From: Echinococcus granulosus
Lineage: Eukaryota > Platyhelminthes > Cestoda > Cyclophyllidea > Taeniidae
Length of the DNA stretch: 64,000 nucleotides
Reading direction: 5' to 3'
Assembly: GCF_000524195.1 (NCBI RefSeq)
Contig: NW_020170395.1
Location: 1,124,814 to 1,188,813 of the forward strand
A model generated the notes under the pieces. The model did no database searches, was not told the origin of the DNA, and saw only the letters and a program-made list of their open reading frames with translations. Shown here piece by piece: positions 30,201 through 39,207 of this stretch. Both the position numbers and the translations under genes were made by a program. Within the stretch, counting starts at the first letter, position 1; each line of letters starts with the position of its first letter.

Positions 30201-33200
30201 TATAGGTTGTAAAATTTACACTTGGATCAACTATCTGCATCTAAAGTCGATTTCTTTTAAAACTTAACAATAATATGGACGATGTAACGCATGTATAGTG
30301 ATTTTTAATCTACTGTTGAATTTTCTGTGCCTTGGATTCAAACCTGCATTTACTTTTTTATACGGAACTCTAAATGAAGAAAACGTAAAATGTCTGACAA
30401 AGTCAGTAGCATCGCAAGTTGTGGTGTTTGCTGAAATTTGGTTGCCTTTGAGTAACAAAGATGTGTTCTCATCCTACATTGTACAGAAAATGATCTGTAC
30501 CGGCCATTGTATCAATGCCATCTCGGGCTAGAAAATTTTACGTTGCAGGGATGTATTCACAGTGGGGTTTTTTTACACATATCTTTGATTTCCTAGACTT
30601 TGCTGGGAACCATTTAACCAATAAAATATTTTTTGATCGCGCTACTTCCACAAACTATTAGCGTAGATACTTACTCTCTTTGGGATTGTGTCAATCACAA
30701 CTAGGTAGCTGTCTAGCATTACAGCAAATTCATTCCACTGAAAGGCGAACAATTTGAATATAACTTTAATTACTACTTTCATATTACTTCATTTGTGGAG
30801 ATAAACCTGCTTTACTAACCTCTAGTAGAGCTGGTTTCCAGATCCAAAACTAACATCTTTTCTACGGTATTTTGTATCCTTTAGAAAGCCTGAAAGAGGG
30901 GAAATTCCACCAACAGATCCGTGAGATGTTCGCCCCTATGGTGATCCGATATGTGGATCTCATGGAGGCCTCTATCATACAGTGCATTCGCGGCGTGCCT
31001 CTCGTTGAGGGCGGGGGTAATGGTATGCATACCATGATGAACGGTGCCGAACATTCCGGTGGCGGACTGGCCTCGGCGCTAGGCAGTGTGGGCAGTTCTA
31101 TCGCTTCCGCGGCCGTCAACGCAGCCAACGCCGCCGCGGTGGGCAGCGGCAACCTCGTCTCAGCTGCGGTGAACGCCGCAAGTGGAGGTGGTGGTGGAGG
31201 TGTGGGTGCTGCAATTCCTGTCTCCTCTGAGGAGCTCATTTGGAAACTAGAAGCACTGCAAACCTTCATTCGGGAGCTCCACTGGACTGATACAGTTTTT
31301 GCAGAACATCTAGACAATCGGCTCAAAATGATGGCTGCTGACATGATTGATGCGGCTGCAAACAGGTGAGCAGACAGTTTTAAATCATTTCCAACGCAGT
31401 TAACCACAAATATAACCTGCTTTCAATTGTAATCAATGGCTTTTGAAACAAATCTTCCATCATTTACGTGTTAGCTGATCGGTTTATGGATTAAGCTTTG
31501 TCGAAAATTATTGTTACATCAAAAAATACCAGTCTTGAGTTAACTCATAAGTTCACTAATTGTATAACAATAGATATCTATTATTAAGCAAATATTAAGT
31601 CAATTTCTTATCAAGATGATGGTTTATCTAAAGTACTAGAAAACTCTGTTTGCATTCAATTCGGCTTTTGTGGATGGCGAAGCGTGTTTCCTTGATAGGA
31701 ACTTGGAATGCTTCGACGCATGGCTCAAGCGATCGTCAAAAGGCGCTGATTTTATTTTGCCCAACGAGTGCTGCAATATGATCAACACGGTTGCCGCGCT
31801 CAAGGCAAATATTCTAAAGTTGTGCACTAAAGAAGTACAAGGTGAAGATATGGTAGGTTTTCTTACTCTATCTATCAAAAGAAAACGAGGATCCCTGACT
31901 GGTTTCGTAACTTAAACGTAGAAAATGGGTAGAATAAGGTATATCAAATTTCAGAATATGTAGGGATCACGCGTAAACAAATGCAAACGATTTGGTTGTC
32001 GGATTTTTCAAATTGGATGGCCCTATTCACCTGACTGTTCCATCTCTCTTATTTAGCATGAGTATCAAAACCAAACAGAGGCTAACTTGGAAAAAATTCA
32101 ACGGCGCATGGCGTACATTTTGAACGAAAAACTCAGCCACGTTCTTGAGGGAACTCTCACCAAACTTGCTCGCTACGACTGCAATACGCTCCTCTCCTCG
32201 GTTCTCTCCCTAACGGTATGGAGAGAAATAGAACTTCGTGTTTATTGTTTTTTGTTGAAGTTAAGTTAAACTACGCTGCTTCTGTGGTGCACTTGCCTTG
32301 TAGAAGCCAACAGACGAGGTGGGAAAGGCCTATGTGGAATTCATGCGAGTGAATTTGGAACAATTACGACAAAAACTCTCAGACGAAGTCTACGTCCTCT
32401 CTGGAATGGAGGTTCGTTTACCCTCAATTAGGCCGAAATACTGCATGAACTGTAGTGAGACACATTTATGGTGATTCAAGGGTCCGACTTGATGGAATTA
32501 TAAATTTGATGCGCCTCGGCACACGGGTACCATCAATGCATATCTTTTATGATGGTAATTTTAAAAGCAATAATGGAGAGTTTGTAAAATCCAATGCATG
32601 AGGATGAAACTTGGGATAAAATGTCAATTCCTGGACTAAATGTCATAAAGGGGTCGCCCGTAAGCCACTGCTTTCACCTTTTCAGGCGTGGTATATGTCC
32701 CAGACTCACATGATCAATGAGTGGTTGAATGAACGAAAGAATCATTCTCTCCACCCATACCAATTCACTTGCCTTTCCACGATCATGAAGGTACGCATGC
32801 AATCGGTTGTTTACAATTTCGACACTAATGAAGACGTTAAATTTTTTGCCAGTAATCTATTCTTTTTCTATTGGATGGGTGCTTAGTCTTTCATCGCTTA
32901 ACAAGGCCTATTGTTTTGATTCTCCGCAGAAAATGCATTCCGACTTTGAACTCCAGGGGATTTCTCCAGACGCATTAGACACCATGATGTACAAAAATAT
33001 CTCCCAAAGGCTGCAAGTGAGCCGACATTTTTAAAAACTGCTCATTGTTTGAATAATTTATGAAGCTTTGACCTAATGAGCATTTACCGCTCAGTCTAAT
33101 TTGATGCGCTATTTTCATATCTTTACTTACAAAGCAACGCAAACAATACAGGGTGTAACTTTAATGACTTAGGAATTCAGCACCTTCTATTTGCAAAGCT

Positions 33201-33598
33201 AATATTCTTTGTTGGGAGTTGAACTTTAGGGATAGTTCCCAAAAAATAAACAGGTCTGAATGTGGTGTCGCCACCTATGATGCCACTTCATTTGTGAAAC
33301 AACCTGCTACACGTTGTTCTTAAAACGCCAAAGACATCGGGACATCGGAAAAAAATTAAAGGTAGCAAATGCGACTCTCGTACAAGATTTTGGTTCTTTT
33401 TCATCAAGCGATGTTAATTAAGAATGTGGTTGTGGCAGTTGTAATTTTATATCGAACTAGGTTGAAGAAGCCACAATATCAGTGCAATCCAACTCCAATG
33501 CAAGTCCAACCCGATCCATTTTGGGCACCATAACCGGTGGTATAAGCGGCCTCTCCAGCAGTATTCCTAAGCCCAGTTTCCTCAGCCGAATCGGCTAA
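2..33598 (+). CDS. CADPS: CADPS/CAPS (UNC-31), calcium-dependent secretion activator, 5'-partial
   Basis: Twenty-three exons join with matching phases into 1,327 residues (vertebrate CAPS1 is about 1,350), so only the N-terminal start is missing. CAPS is a cytosolic/peripheral membrane protein that binds PI(4,5)P2 and syntaxin/SNAREs and primes dense-core vesicles for Ca2+-triggered peptide release. Domain order is canonical: low-complexity N-terminus (1-60), conserved N-terminal helical region (70-360), C2-like domain (about 355-470), PH domain (about 475-575), Thr/Ala linker (580-620), then the MUN/MHD region to about 1,285. Exons: 2-213, 1408-1600, 3925-4254, 5618-5698, 7137-7388, 13855-13976, 15757-15871, 18495-18698, 19870-19978, 20816-21058, 24285-24609, 26250-26418, 28605-28728, 28938-28967, 29329-29414, 30017-30173, 30885-31365, 31699-31852, 32057-32215, 32304-32411, 32686-32790, 32930-33016, 33461-33598. 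Identity rests on long collinear motif matches and is very secure. A microexon between exons 10 and 11 could have been missed. Confidence 0.97.
1408..1600 (+). CDS. CADPS: CADPS exon (RCIAYPF ... QSYYD)
   Basis: Encodes residues 71-135 with the signature [20 protein letters not shown] and [10 protein letters not shown], both strongly conserved in CAPS. Acceptor cccttcag precedes it; the donor is GTAATT, phase 0. Confidence 0.95.
3050..3170 (+). repeat. Dispersed repeat E, copy 1 (in CADPS intron 2)
   Basis: Shares CTTAAGACT, GCCTTTGTACTT.CGCTGGG-like, and GAGCCATGCCA.TAGCCT blocks in order with 52555-52690. Confidence 0.7.
3925..4254 (+). CDS. CADPS: CADPS exon ([15 protein letters not shown] ... 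HQILFNALQ)
   Basis: Encodes residues 136-245, including the DREVF-like helix, [21 protein letters not shown] and FNALQ. Family collinearity requires the exon to end at CAG 4254, where the intron begins GCGAGT, so this is a probable GC-AG intron. Confidence 0.93.
5618..5698 (+). CDS. CADPS: CADPS exon ([18 protein letters not shown])
   Basis: An 81-nt phase 0/0 exon encoding [20 protein letters not shown] and TIEEMAR, nearly identical to the animal consensus. Donor GTAAGA. Confidence 0.96.
7110..9345 (+). repeat. Parent segment of an inverted duplication (CADPS exon 5 and intron 5)
   Basis: Three collinear blocks recur in reverse complement near 34.34-35.47 kb: the acceptor plus exon 5 (7120-7500), an intronic block (about 8080-8240, around the shared 15-mer GCATACTGATGATCA) and a terminal block (9195-9345, shared GTGATGCATTAGT). 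Order is preserved. Spacing in the copy is shorter, implying deletions there or insertions here. Confidence 0.8.
7137..7388 (+). CDS. CADPS: CADPS exon 5 ([11 protein letters not shown] ... LNFTLE)
   Basis: Encodes residues 273-356: [40 protein letters not shown], then an acidic segment ending LNFTLE. Acceptor ctatag, donor GTAAGT. This exon and its flanks have a decayed inverted copy at about 35.2-35.5 kb. Confidence 0.96.
7389..13854 (+). other. CADPS intron 5, 6.5 kb
   Basis: This is the longest CADPS intron. Its first 2 kb (to about 9345) is the parent of an inverted copy downstream of the gene. Two same-frame open stretches at 12007-12450 and 12505-12762 are separated by stops and match nothing I recognise. 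The rest is A+T-rich with no visible gene. Confidence 0.55.
13855..13976 (+). CDS. CADPS: CADPS exon 6 (start of C2-like domain)
   Basis: Encodes [20 protein letters not shown] followed by [18 protein letters not shown], the first strands of the C2-like domain. Phase 0 in, phase 2 out, donor GTGAGT. It follows the longest intron of the gene (6.5 kb). Confidence 0.94.
15757..15871 (+). CDS. CADPS: CADPS exon 7 (C2-like domain, WGTQGDF)
   Basis: Encodes [20 protein letters not shown] followed by [18 protein letters not shown], matching the family's TWGTQGDF...KELGR block. Acceptor taacag, donor GTAAGT. Confidence 0.95.
18495..18698 (+). CDS. CADPS: CADPS exon 8 (end of C2-like, start of PH domain)
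   Basis: Encodes VVLNPT...[20 protein letters not shown], the linker [20 protein letters not shown], and the first PH strands [12 protein letters not shown]. The basic KKWRKR patch fits phosphoinositide binding (inference). Confidence 0.96.
19870..19978 (+). CDS. CADPS: CADPS exon 9 (PH domain core)
   Basis: Encodes [20 protein letters not shown] and [16 protein letters not shown], collinear with the CAPS PH domain (VSQYTFAMCSYREKK...[12 protein letters not shown]). Phase 0 in, 1 out. Confidence 0.97.
20816..21058 (+). CDS. CADPS: CADPS exon 10 (end of PH domain plus Thr/Ala-rich linker)
   Basis: Encodes [14 protein letters not shown], the C-terminal PH helix with [20 protein letters not shown], then a low-complexity linker rich in Pro, Ala, Ser and Thr. 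It ends phase 1 at donor GTGCGT. The linker differs from the vertebrate sequence in this position. Confidence 0.93.
24285..24609 (+). CDS. CADPS: CADPS exon 11 ([15 protein letters not shown] block)
   Basis: Encodes [53 protein letters not shown] and [14 protein letters not shown], among the most conserved CAPS segments. Phase 1 in, 2 out, donor GTACGT. Confidence 0.97.
26250..26418 (+). CDS. CADPS: CADPS exon 12 ([14 protein letters not shown])
   Basis: Encodes [20 protein letters not shown] and [20 protein letters not shown], then LGLLER, matching the CAPS block [23 protein letters not shown]. Phase 2 in, 0 out. Confidence 0.96.
28605..28728 (+). CDS. CADPS: CADPS exon 13 (VLMKD ... [12 protein letters not shown])
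   Basis: Encodes [20 protein letters not shown] and [20 protein letters not shown], collinear with the family. Phase 0 in, 1 out, donor GTGAGC. Confidence 0.95.
28938..28967 (+). CDS. CADPS: CADPS exon 14, 30-nt microexon
   Basis: A phase 1/1 exon of exactly 30 nt between acceptor tttttag and donor GTAAGT, encoding about [10 protein letters not shown]. It sits where family members have a variable spacer, and removing it leaves the frame intact. It is therefore a candidate cassette exon. Confidence 0.75.
29329..29414 (+). CDS. CADPS: CADPS exon 15 ([20 protein letters not shown])
   Basis: Encodes [20 protein letters not shown] followed by EHHAE, matching [19 protein letters not shown]. Phase 1 in, 0 out. 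Confidence 0.96.
30017..30173 (+). CDS. CADPS: CADPS exon 16 ([20 protein letters not shown])
   Basis: Encodes [20 protein letters not shown] and [20 protein letters not shown], start of the MUN-like region. Phase 0 in, 1 out. Confidence 0.96.
30885..31365 (+). CDS. CADPS: CADPS exon 17 (MUN/MHD1) with lineage-specific Gly/Ala insert
   Basis: Encodes [20 protein letters not shown] and LMEASI. Roughly 80 residues rich in Gly, Ala, Ser and Asn follow, then [20 protein letters not shown] and [13 protein letters not shown]. Vertebrate CAPS has only about 20 residues between those blocks, so most of the insert is extra. The insert DNA is more G+C-rich than the rest of the exon. Confidence 0.95.
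31699..31852 (+). CDS. CADPS: CADPS exon 18
   Basis: Encodes [20 protein letters not shown] and [20 protein letters not shown], collinear with the segment after DMIESC in CAPS. Phase 2 in, 0 out, donor GTAGGT. Confidence 0.93.
32057..32215 (+). CDS. CADPS: CADPS exon 19
   Basis: Encodes [20 protein letters not shown] and [20 protein letters not shown], matching [20 protein letters not shown] of the family. Phase 0/0. Confidence 0.95.
32304..32411 (+). CDS. CADPS: CADPS exon 20
   Basis: Encodes [20 protein letters not shown] and [16 protein letters not shown]. The intron before it is short (88 bp). Phase 0/0. Confidence 0.93.
32686..32790 (+). CDS. CADPS: CADPS exon 21
   Basis: Encodes [20 protein letters not shown] followed by [15 protein letters not shown], matching QWYNSS..ICTWLTDRM..LHIYQLKTLIRMVK. 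Phase 0/0, donor GTACGC. Confidence 0.94.
32930..33016 (+). CDS. CADPS: CADPS exon 22
   Basis: Encodes [20 protein letters not shown] followed by YKNISQRLQ, matching the C-terminal [23 protein letters not shown] block. Phase 0/0. Confidence 0.94.
33461..33598 (+). CDS. CADPS: CADPS terminal exon 23
   Basis: Begins VEEATISV (family: VEEATASV). A Ser/Asn/Gly-rich tail follows, ending PSFLSRIG and TAA at 33596-33598. The acidic tail of vertebrate CAPS1 is replaced. A possible poly(A) signal AATAAA lies at 34156-34161, about 560 bp downstream. Confidence 0.92.
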   Translation, partial: VEEATISVQSNSNASPTRSILGTITGGISGLSSSIPKPSFLSRIG

Positions 33599-34239
33599 GC
33601 ATTCTCTCTCCCCCCTCGTCCACACATCCCTCCTCTGGCCTACTAAACGTCCCCTTGGGGCCACCTTTTCATAGTAGATATGCAATATTCAGTGGATCTT
33701 TCTGCACCATTCACTCGGCTGTTGTGACCTTTCCTTCCTCTACTCCCAATGGTACTCCTCCTCACAAGAATACACAAACAGAAGCACATGCACACACATA
33801 CCAGTGAAAGCACACCTCTCATACCTGTGCATCTTTGAATCCTCGCTCGTCCGTCTGCAGTAACGTGCCTATTTACCTGAGGATGCTGTATTTCCACGAT
33901 GGACGCTCAGCAATGTTTATTTTTGTTACATTCGACGGGCCACAAAATTGAGGTGAAGGCGGATTCCACCTCCCTCTCTCGCGTGTTTCGACCACGCATG
34001 AACGCTTGCTTCTTCCCCTTACTGGTAACATAAAAGCTGCGTAATCATCAATAGGGGTTGTGTGTACTTGTGGATAGATGTTTACGTGTATTTTGATGCA
34101 TGCGACACTTAATTCCCTTCTCCTTTTTTTAGAAGACACTTAATTTTCAACCGGAAATAAACGGCAAACACATAAATGCGTGCATCTGTCAATTCACTGG
34201 GTGAGCAACAAAAAAGCTCATGTGGCCCTCTGTATAACT
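33599..34239. other. CADPS 3' flank
   Basis: This is the presumed 3' UTR and spacer with CA-rich tracts. No gene is seen. An AATAAA hexamer at 34156-34161 is the best poly(A) candidate I can point to. Confidence 0.4.
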
Positions 34240-34339
34240 NNNNNNNNNNNNNNNNNNNNNNNNNNNNNNNNNNNNNNNNNNNNNNNNNNNNNNNNNNNNN
34301 NNNNNNNNNNNNNNNNNNNNNNNNNNNNNNNNNNNNNNN
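34240..34339. other. Assembly gap (100 N)
   Basis: Exactly 100 N, a conventional scaffold gap of unknown true size. It falls at the edge of the inverted CADPS-intron copy, so repeat collapse probably caused it. Confidence 0.98.
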
Positions 34340-35234
34340 CCCGAATCTCGTTAAGTGGACTAATGCATCACTGATCAGTCCCAAATAGTTCACCTGCCAT
34401 CCATCCTACATTGCCCTAGCACTCAACATTCCATCCTTAATAGATCACGCTCGCTTCGTTTGTGTGTATGTGCGCATGGGTAATAGATTGCAGGTGTAAT
34501 TCTTCACCACGAATTTCTTGGCTGAATTCTACTTCCGTGATACTGTCCATTACAGCAGAAGGGAAGCAAGTAATTAAGAAGGCAGCAACTTCCAACAACA
34601 GTGTAAGCAGTGGTAACACTTCAACAGAGCATGTTGTTGCTGCATAGGTGCGGATGTTTTGCATTAAGACAGTCATCGTAAAGGCTGATTCAGTTTGATC
34701 ATCAGTATGCACTTCCGATAGTTGAAAAGGGGAAAGAAAGTCATATAAGTCCACTATGCTACCATCTTTGTAGCATAATAGGAAGTGGTATATACTGCAA
34801 TGCTTCAAGTATTGCAACAAAGAAGGTGTTTCAAGAAGCTGTCCTCGGGTACCTAGTTTTAATTCTGGAAGCTATACGGACTGAGTTGGTTCCCACGTGG
34901 GTCAAATGTTGCCATAATATCATTATAGCGCTTTTCTCATTTATCCCCTTCCATATAATCTTCATATAGCTTGAAAACCGATGCTGACTTGAGTCAACGT
35001 GAATCGGTACAGGTTTAGGGAAATCAAGGTACTAGTCTCTTTTCTGCTTCTGATCGCTCCTCTATCGTGAGGTTCGAGTCAGTTACCCGCTTCCTCTCTA
35101 AAAGGTCTGTATAAACAACATAGGTATTACACCACCTCAGATATCAACATACGTAGAAGATATAGGGCAGCACCATAAATGAAGACAAGTGTCAACATAT
35201 CCAATAACGATAGTTGCATACGAGACGACACCAG
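34340..35234 (-). repeat. Inverted copy of CADPS intron 5 sequence
   Basis: Minus-strand sequence matches 8080-8240 (around GATGACTGTCTT, AAAACATCC, TGTTGTTGGAAGT) and 9195-9345 (AACGAGATTCGG, GAGTGCTAGGGCAATGTAGG). A 127-codon minus-strand open frame (34437-34820) lies inside it. Since its parent is intronic, I treat that frame as chance. Confidence 0.78.
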
Positions 35235-35465
35235 AAGAGTGAAGTTTAGCTGCGTGTACACCTTACAGAGGTTGAGTTCCGGACTCTCATCTGCACTGCA
35301 ATCTTGCAGACTAAGACCATGACTGTGATAACGTTTGACCTTTCCAAACCTCTGATAGATTTCGCCGATCCAAAGCGAATTATGAGCTCGTGCACCATGT
35401 TGTGTGGATCCTCTTTGTAGAGGAAATCAATCGACTACAGCACCAGTCTATAAATGTTTTGATTC
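35235..35465 (-). pseudogene. Inverted, decayed copy of CADPS exon 5
   Basis: Read on the minus strand, this carries the exon 5 acceptor context (ATAGAATC), AGACTGGTGC, GAGCTCAT.ATTCGC, GAACTCAACCTC, and ACACGCAGCTAAACTTCACT in exon order. Stops and indels break the frame early, and the donor GTAAGT is lost. Intronic sequence on both sides is also copied, so this is a DNA-level duplication rather than a retrocopy. It cannot encode a useful product on its own. Confidence 0.82.
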
Positions 35466-35469
35466 TATG

Positions 35470-36072
35470 CCATCAGGAGCAATGAGGACTTTGCGGGATT
35501 TTTTACGTTAATATATCTATTTGCTGGAGATGTTTTGTACTACTGGATATCTTATACAGCATGATGCGAATTTCAGGTATGCATGATATTGAGCCATATG
35601 ACCTTGTGATTTTGCCAAAAATAGGCTGAAATCCCATAATCCTGTACTTCCTGCACATTGCTAACCTCATGAGCAATTTATTAGACCCTCTCAAAATCAG
35701 CATTTTTGATACAGAATTTCAATGACGAAGTTTGGTAGACAGAAAGATCCCATTAATTATATTGCCAAATTTGACCAAAGAACTTCCCCTTTTATACAAG
35801 TCAAAGTTAAGGCTCTGAGCCAAATGACTTTTAATAATCAATTCAATGTTGTAAACATTAGGAAATATATACTCTTCACCCTACCACATTTATTTAAAAA
35901 TCTGAATTTGACAAAATTTAAAAAAAGGCCCAAATTAAAAACTTATTTTGTAATGAATGGCAGCATTGGATATTACTTGTTGTTTATAACAAGTAGTAAT
36001 CACTAAAACCTCCTAATTTCTATTGGACTGTTGAAGCCGTTCATTTGTTTTCGTGTTTGTTTGATTTCGAAA
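35470..36072. other. Spacer upstream of PRPF38B
   Basis: A+T-rich spacer between the duplicated segment and the PRPF38B start. The leftmost part may still belong to the duplication. No promoter motif is clear, and no other gene is seen. Confidence 0.45.
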
Positions 36073-37310
36073 ATGGCTACTGGTGGCTTCCCTCAAGAAG
36101 GTTCTATTCAGAGTGATGAGGAAGAAGAGTTCAAGCCGCGTGGTAATATCCTTAAACTTTGGGGCAATCAAGTCACAATGAATATAAACCCAATGATCCA
36201 TACAAACATCATACAGTCACCCTATTTCAAGACTAATTTAATTGAGCTTAAAACCTACCACGAGGTTATTGACGAAATTTATTATAAGGTATCACGTGTT
36301 ATCTTTATTAATTGTATGGTTAGGTCACACACTTAGAACCTTGGGAGCGTAACAGTCGCCGCATGGGAGGCCAGACGGGAATGTGTGGAGGTGTGCGCGG
36401 TGTTGGCGCTGGTGGAATTGTCTCTACTGCCTACTGTCTTCTCTTCAAGCTCTTCACGTTAAAACTTACGAGAAAACAACTTAAAGGCCTTTTGGAGCAT
36501 CCAGACTCACCGTATATTCGTGCTTTGGGGTTTATGTACATCAGGTACGTGCGTGTGGTCCGCTTGAATTCATTTGCCTAGATATTGCCTGCCTCCGGAG
36601 GATCTTTGGATGTGGTTTGCACCATATCTTGACGATGAAGAGGTGCGTGAATTTTCCACTTTTTATATTGCAGCACTGGCCTCTGAGACGCCGCGAGTCC
36701 AGCTGTAACTACATTATGCGTAAGAACTGGGCTTCAACCGAATTAATTGGTTTTGCTGAGTCTATTTATGGTCATTGTGTATTTTTTCCCCCCAGGAAAT
36801 TGATGTCAGAGCTGGTGGTGGTTGCAGTATGACGATTGGGGCTATGCTGGGGCAGTGGCTCACGAAACTCGACTGGTTCTCCACCCTCTTTCCTAGAATA
36901 CCGGTTCCAGTTCAGAAGAAAATTGACGAGAAGTTACGACTTCGTCGTCAAAAACAGCTGCGAGAAGAGGCTGCTCGTGGGCAGAGGTACAACGATCGAG
37001 AAAACCGTAGCGACTCAGAAGACCGATACTCCAGGGACAAAAAGAAGTAAACTGATCACATAATTACCAATATCTTATTTCCCTTACTGTCTTTCCAACA
37101 CCTCTGCTTGTTGTTGCTGTCATCAGATACAGGGACTATGATGACGAGCAGGCAAAATGCTCTTCGCATTCTCGCTCGCGTTCTCACGACCGGCATAGAC
37201 ATAGACGCCATCGATCGCGTTCAAGGAGTCATGATCGGGGCCGCCGCGAGACCTCCTTTGATCGCGATCTTCGAAGGGTGCGTGAACGACAAGAAAGAAT
37301 ACGACGATAA
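36073..37310 (+). CDS. PRPF38B: PRPF38B, pre-mRNA-splicing factor 38B
   Basis: Five exons (36073-36288, 36324-36544, 36582-36642, 36796-37046, 37127-37310) join in phase to 310 residues. The PRP38 domain (about residues 25-215) carries LKLWGNQVTMNINPMIHTNI, GGQTGMCGGVRGVGAGGIVS, TLKLTRKQLKGLLEHPDSPY and WFSTLFPRIPVPVQKKIDEK, all diagnostic of the 38B paralogue. PRPF38-family proteins act in spliceosome activation in the nucleus. A short Arg/Ser/Asp-rich tail (SHSRSRSHDRHRHRRHR) follows; vertebrate 38B is about 546 aa, so the RS tail is much shorter. Introns are 35, 37, 153 and 80 bp. ATG 36073 is chosen because it starts MATGGFPQEG and is the only in-frame ATG before the domain. No poly(A) hexamer is obvious. 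Confidence 0.96.
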
Positions 37311-39146
37311 GCAACTCTTTTATACATATCCTTGAACATTATTGTAACATGTTTGTGTACTCCATTATTGGCTTTTGTCATCTGCTGGTAGTACTGGGTT
37401 TCTCTCGCTATCCTCAGACGTTTATGGAATTTGGATACTTTGATGCAGTACTAACTCGGGTTTGTGCTAGAACTCGTTATGCTTACTAGTGTACTAGTTT
37501 CTATAGGTTTTCGTTCATGATTGAAGCTAATTCAGCCAACCTTTCGGCGAAAAAAATATTTAGGACTTGTATCATTACTGTTCCAACATCAGATTTGGTC
37601 CAGTGACTGCGTAGTGGTACCCACATTTCTCCTTCATTTTCAGCTCGGTAGCTGTCCCTATTTACTGTTTTGCCTAAACAGGGTTGCCTAACTAATCGGG
37701 GGGATGTCTGGCCTGTTTCGTTACCCGTTCAGTAAGTTTGAAAGTACGGATATGGGTGATTACACAAGTGTGGGTTGATGTTCTGGACACTGTCAACTGC
37801 GACTGTTCTTGTTTTGCTAAGCATGACGTAAAGTTGCACTAATATAATTTGCCTTTACTGAGCTCTTTGGAACCCCCTAGTCATCGCTGGTGCACTGCAC
37901 GTTGCATGCCTTACGAATATAATGAGCAACCAGGGGCAGCTGGTAATACGGCGATTTTTCTGGGAAGACTTTCACAGTTTGAATTCAGTCTCATATGTGG
38001 AGTGGGCCTATCGGCCTTAGGGTAGCTCCTCACTACATGGGATCACCGATTCATGTACTGATGGTCTTCGGCCCTGCGTTACATGCATCGCGTAGGTAAT
38101 TTGGGTAGGCCGTTTGTACGTCAGTTGCCGATGGGAAGAGATCTCATTGAGTGAGCGTAGTCCGGTACTCAATTTGCTACTTAATGGGAAATAACAGCGG
38201 ACAGCGTCGATGGGACTCGAGATGTCTTCTGTGGCCCCAGAAAGGTTGTCAGACGGTCGAATTTTGGGGATTTATGCTCGCCCTTCCCGGCGGCCCAGGC
38301 AAAAGGCCTGTTCTGCAATGTATTTTTCGCATATGGGACAGAGATGGAGTCTGCGTTACCATCCCAGCTTTAAATTTAATCAAGTAGTTAACAAGCGGCA
38401 TTGCTATTAGTTTGTTTTCTCGTTTTTATCCTAATGACTTCGATCCTATCCAGTAATTTCCGAAACCTAGGTTATCCCACTTATTAAATTGTAAAGGCAA
38501 AAAAAGTTTGCTTCAGAACCAATTAACCAAGGGGTTTAGGCGCACTTACCACCGTAACTAAAGCACAAATTCGGAAGTTGTGATAAACGTAGTCAGGGCA
38601 ATTATTGACCTGAGTCCGGTTTCATCTTTCTTCGTCGCACCTGGCTAGAAATGAACTTCGCCTGGCTGGAAAATCTTTCAGCATTCGCCACCGGCGGTGA
38701 GATCTGAACTTACTCTCGGATTAGTCAAGGTGGGTTGAAACTGCTCATCCCAGAAGCGTACTTTTGCTCCACATATGCTTCAGATTAGCCTGAATAGATA
38801 TTTGCTGGAGAGGCCGTATTAAACAACTGAAAGATTTCCACCGGTTGTGGACTGATTCTGACACTGCCTTATTATCCCAAGGAATGTGTCAGAAAATGAT
38901 GCCACCAGGACATCCAAAATATCTTTTACAATATTGGACAAAGAATGTTTGGCATTTTTTTTTCAATTGGACGATATCAAAGCATTTATTACGTTCTCAG
39001 GTAGTATCACCTTATCCATCGTTTAACTTTTTTCACCAGGGTTGTAGGGTCAAGTCTCAGGCACCAGGATGTGAAATGCGTGACACGTCCGCCAGTTCAC
39101 GAGAGGATTTTAACAAAAAATAAATATCTGATTCGCGTAGAAAACG
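37311..39146. other. Intergenic region between convergent PRPF38B and COG5
   Basis: About 1.8 kb holding the 3' flanks of both genes. Short open frames around 38150-38410 show no recognisable domain and overlap one another in different frames. No RNA gene or repeat identified. Confidence 0.4.
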
Positions 39147-39152
39147 TTTATT
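39147..39152 (-). terminator. Poly(A) signal of COG5
   Basis: AATAAA on the minus strand, about 55 nt after the COG5 stop codon. It is the nearest canonical hexamer. Confidence 0.6.
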
Positions 39153-39207
39153 ACCTTCACGAAAGACATACAGGTTTAATGGGAAATAAAAAGTGATATC
39201 TTTACTT

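Larger units (their letters stand above)
13977..30884 (+). other. CADPS introns between exons 6 and 17
   Basis: The larger introns (13977-15756, 15872-18494, 18699-19869, 19979-20815, 21059-24284, 24610-26249, 26419-28604, 29415-30016, 30174-30884) are A+T-rich with polypyrimidine tracts at the acceptors. I found no supported gene on either strand. The 21059-24284 intron is where a missed CADPS microexon would lie. Confidence 0.5.

Noticed and set aside
30862..31407. 181-codon minus-strand ORF
   Set aside because: It is the shadow of CADPS exon 17 and its G+C-rich insert.
34437..34820. 127-codon minus-strand ORF with a YDGSIVDLYDF-like stretch resembling the ORC3 C-terminal winged helix
   Set aside because: The segment is the inverted copy of CADPS intron 5. 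Parts of it align to intronic sequence at 8.1-8.2 kb, so the frame is fortuitous; no flanking ORC3 exons were found.
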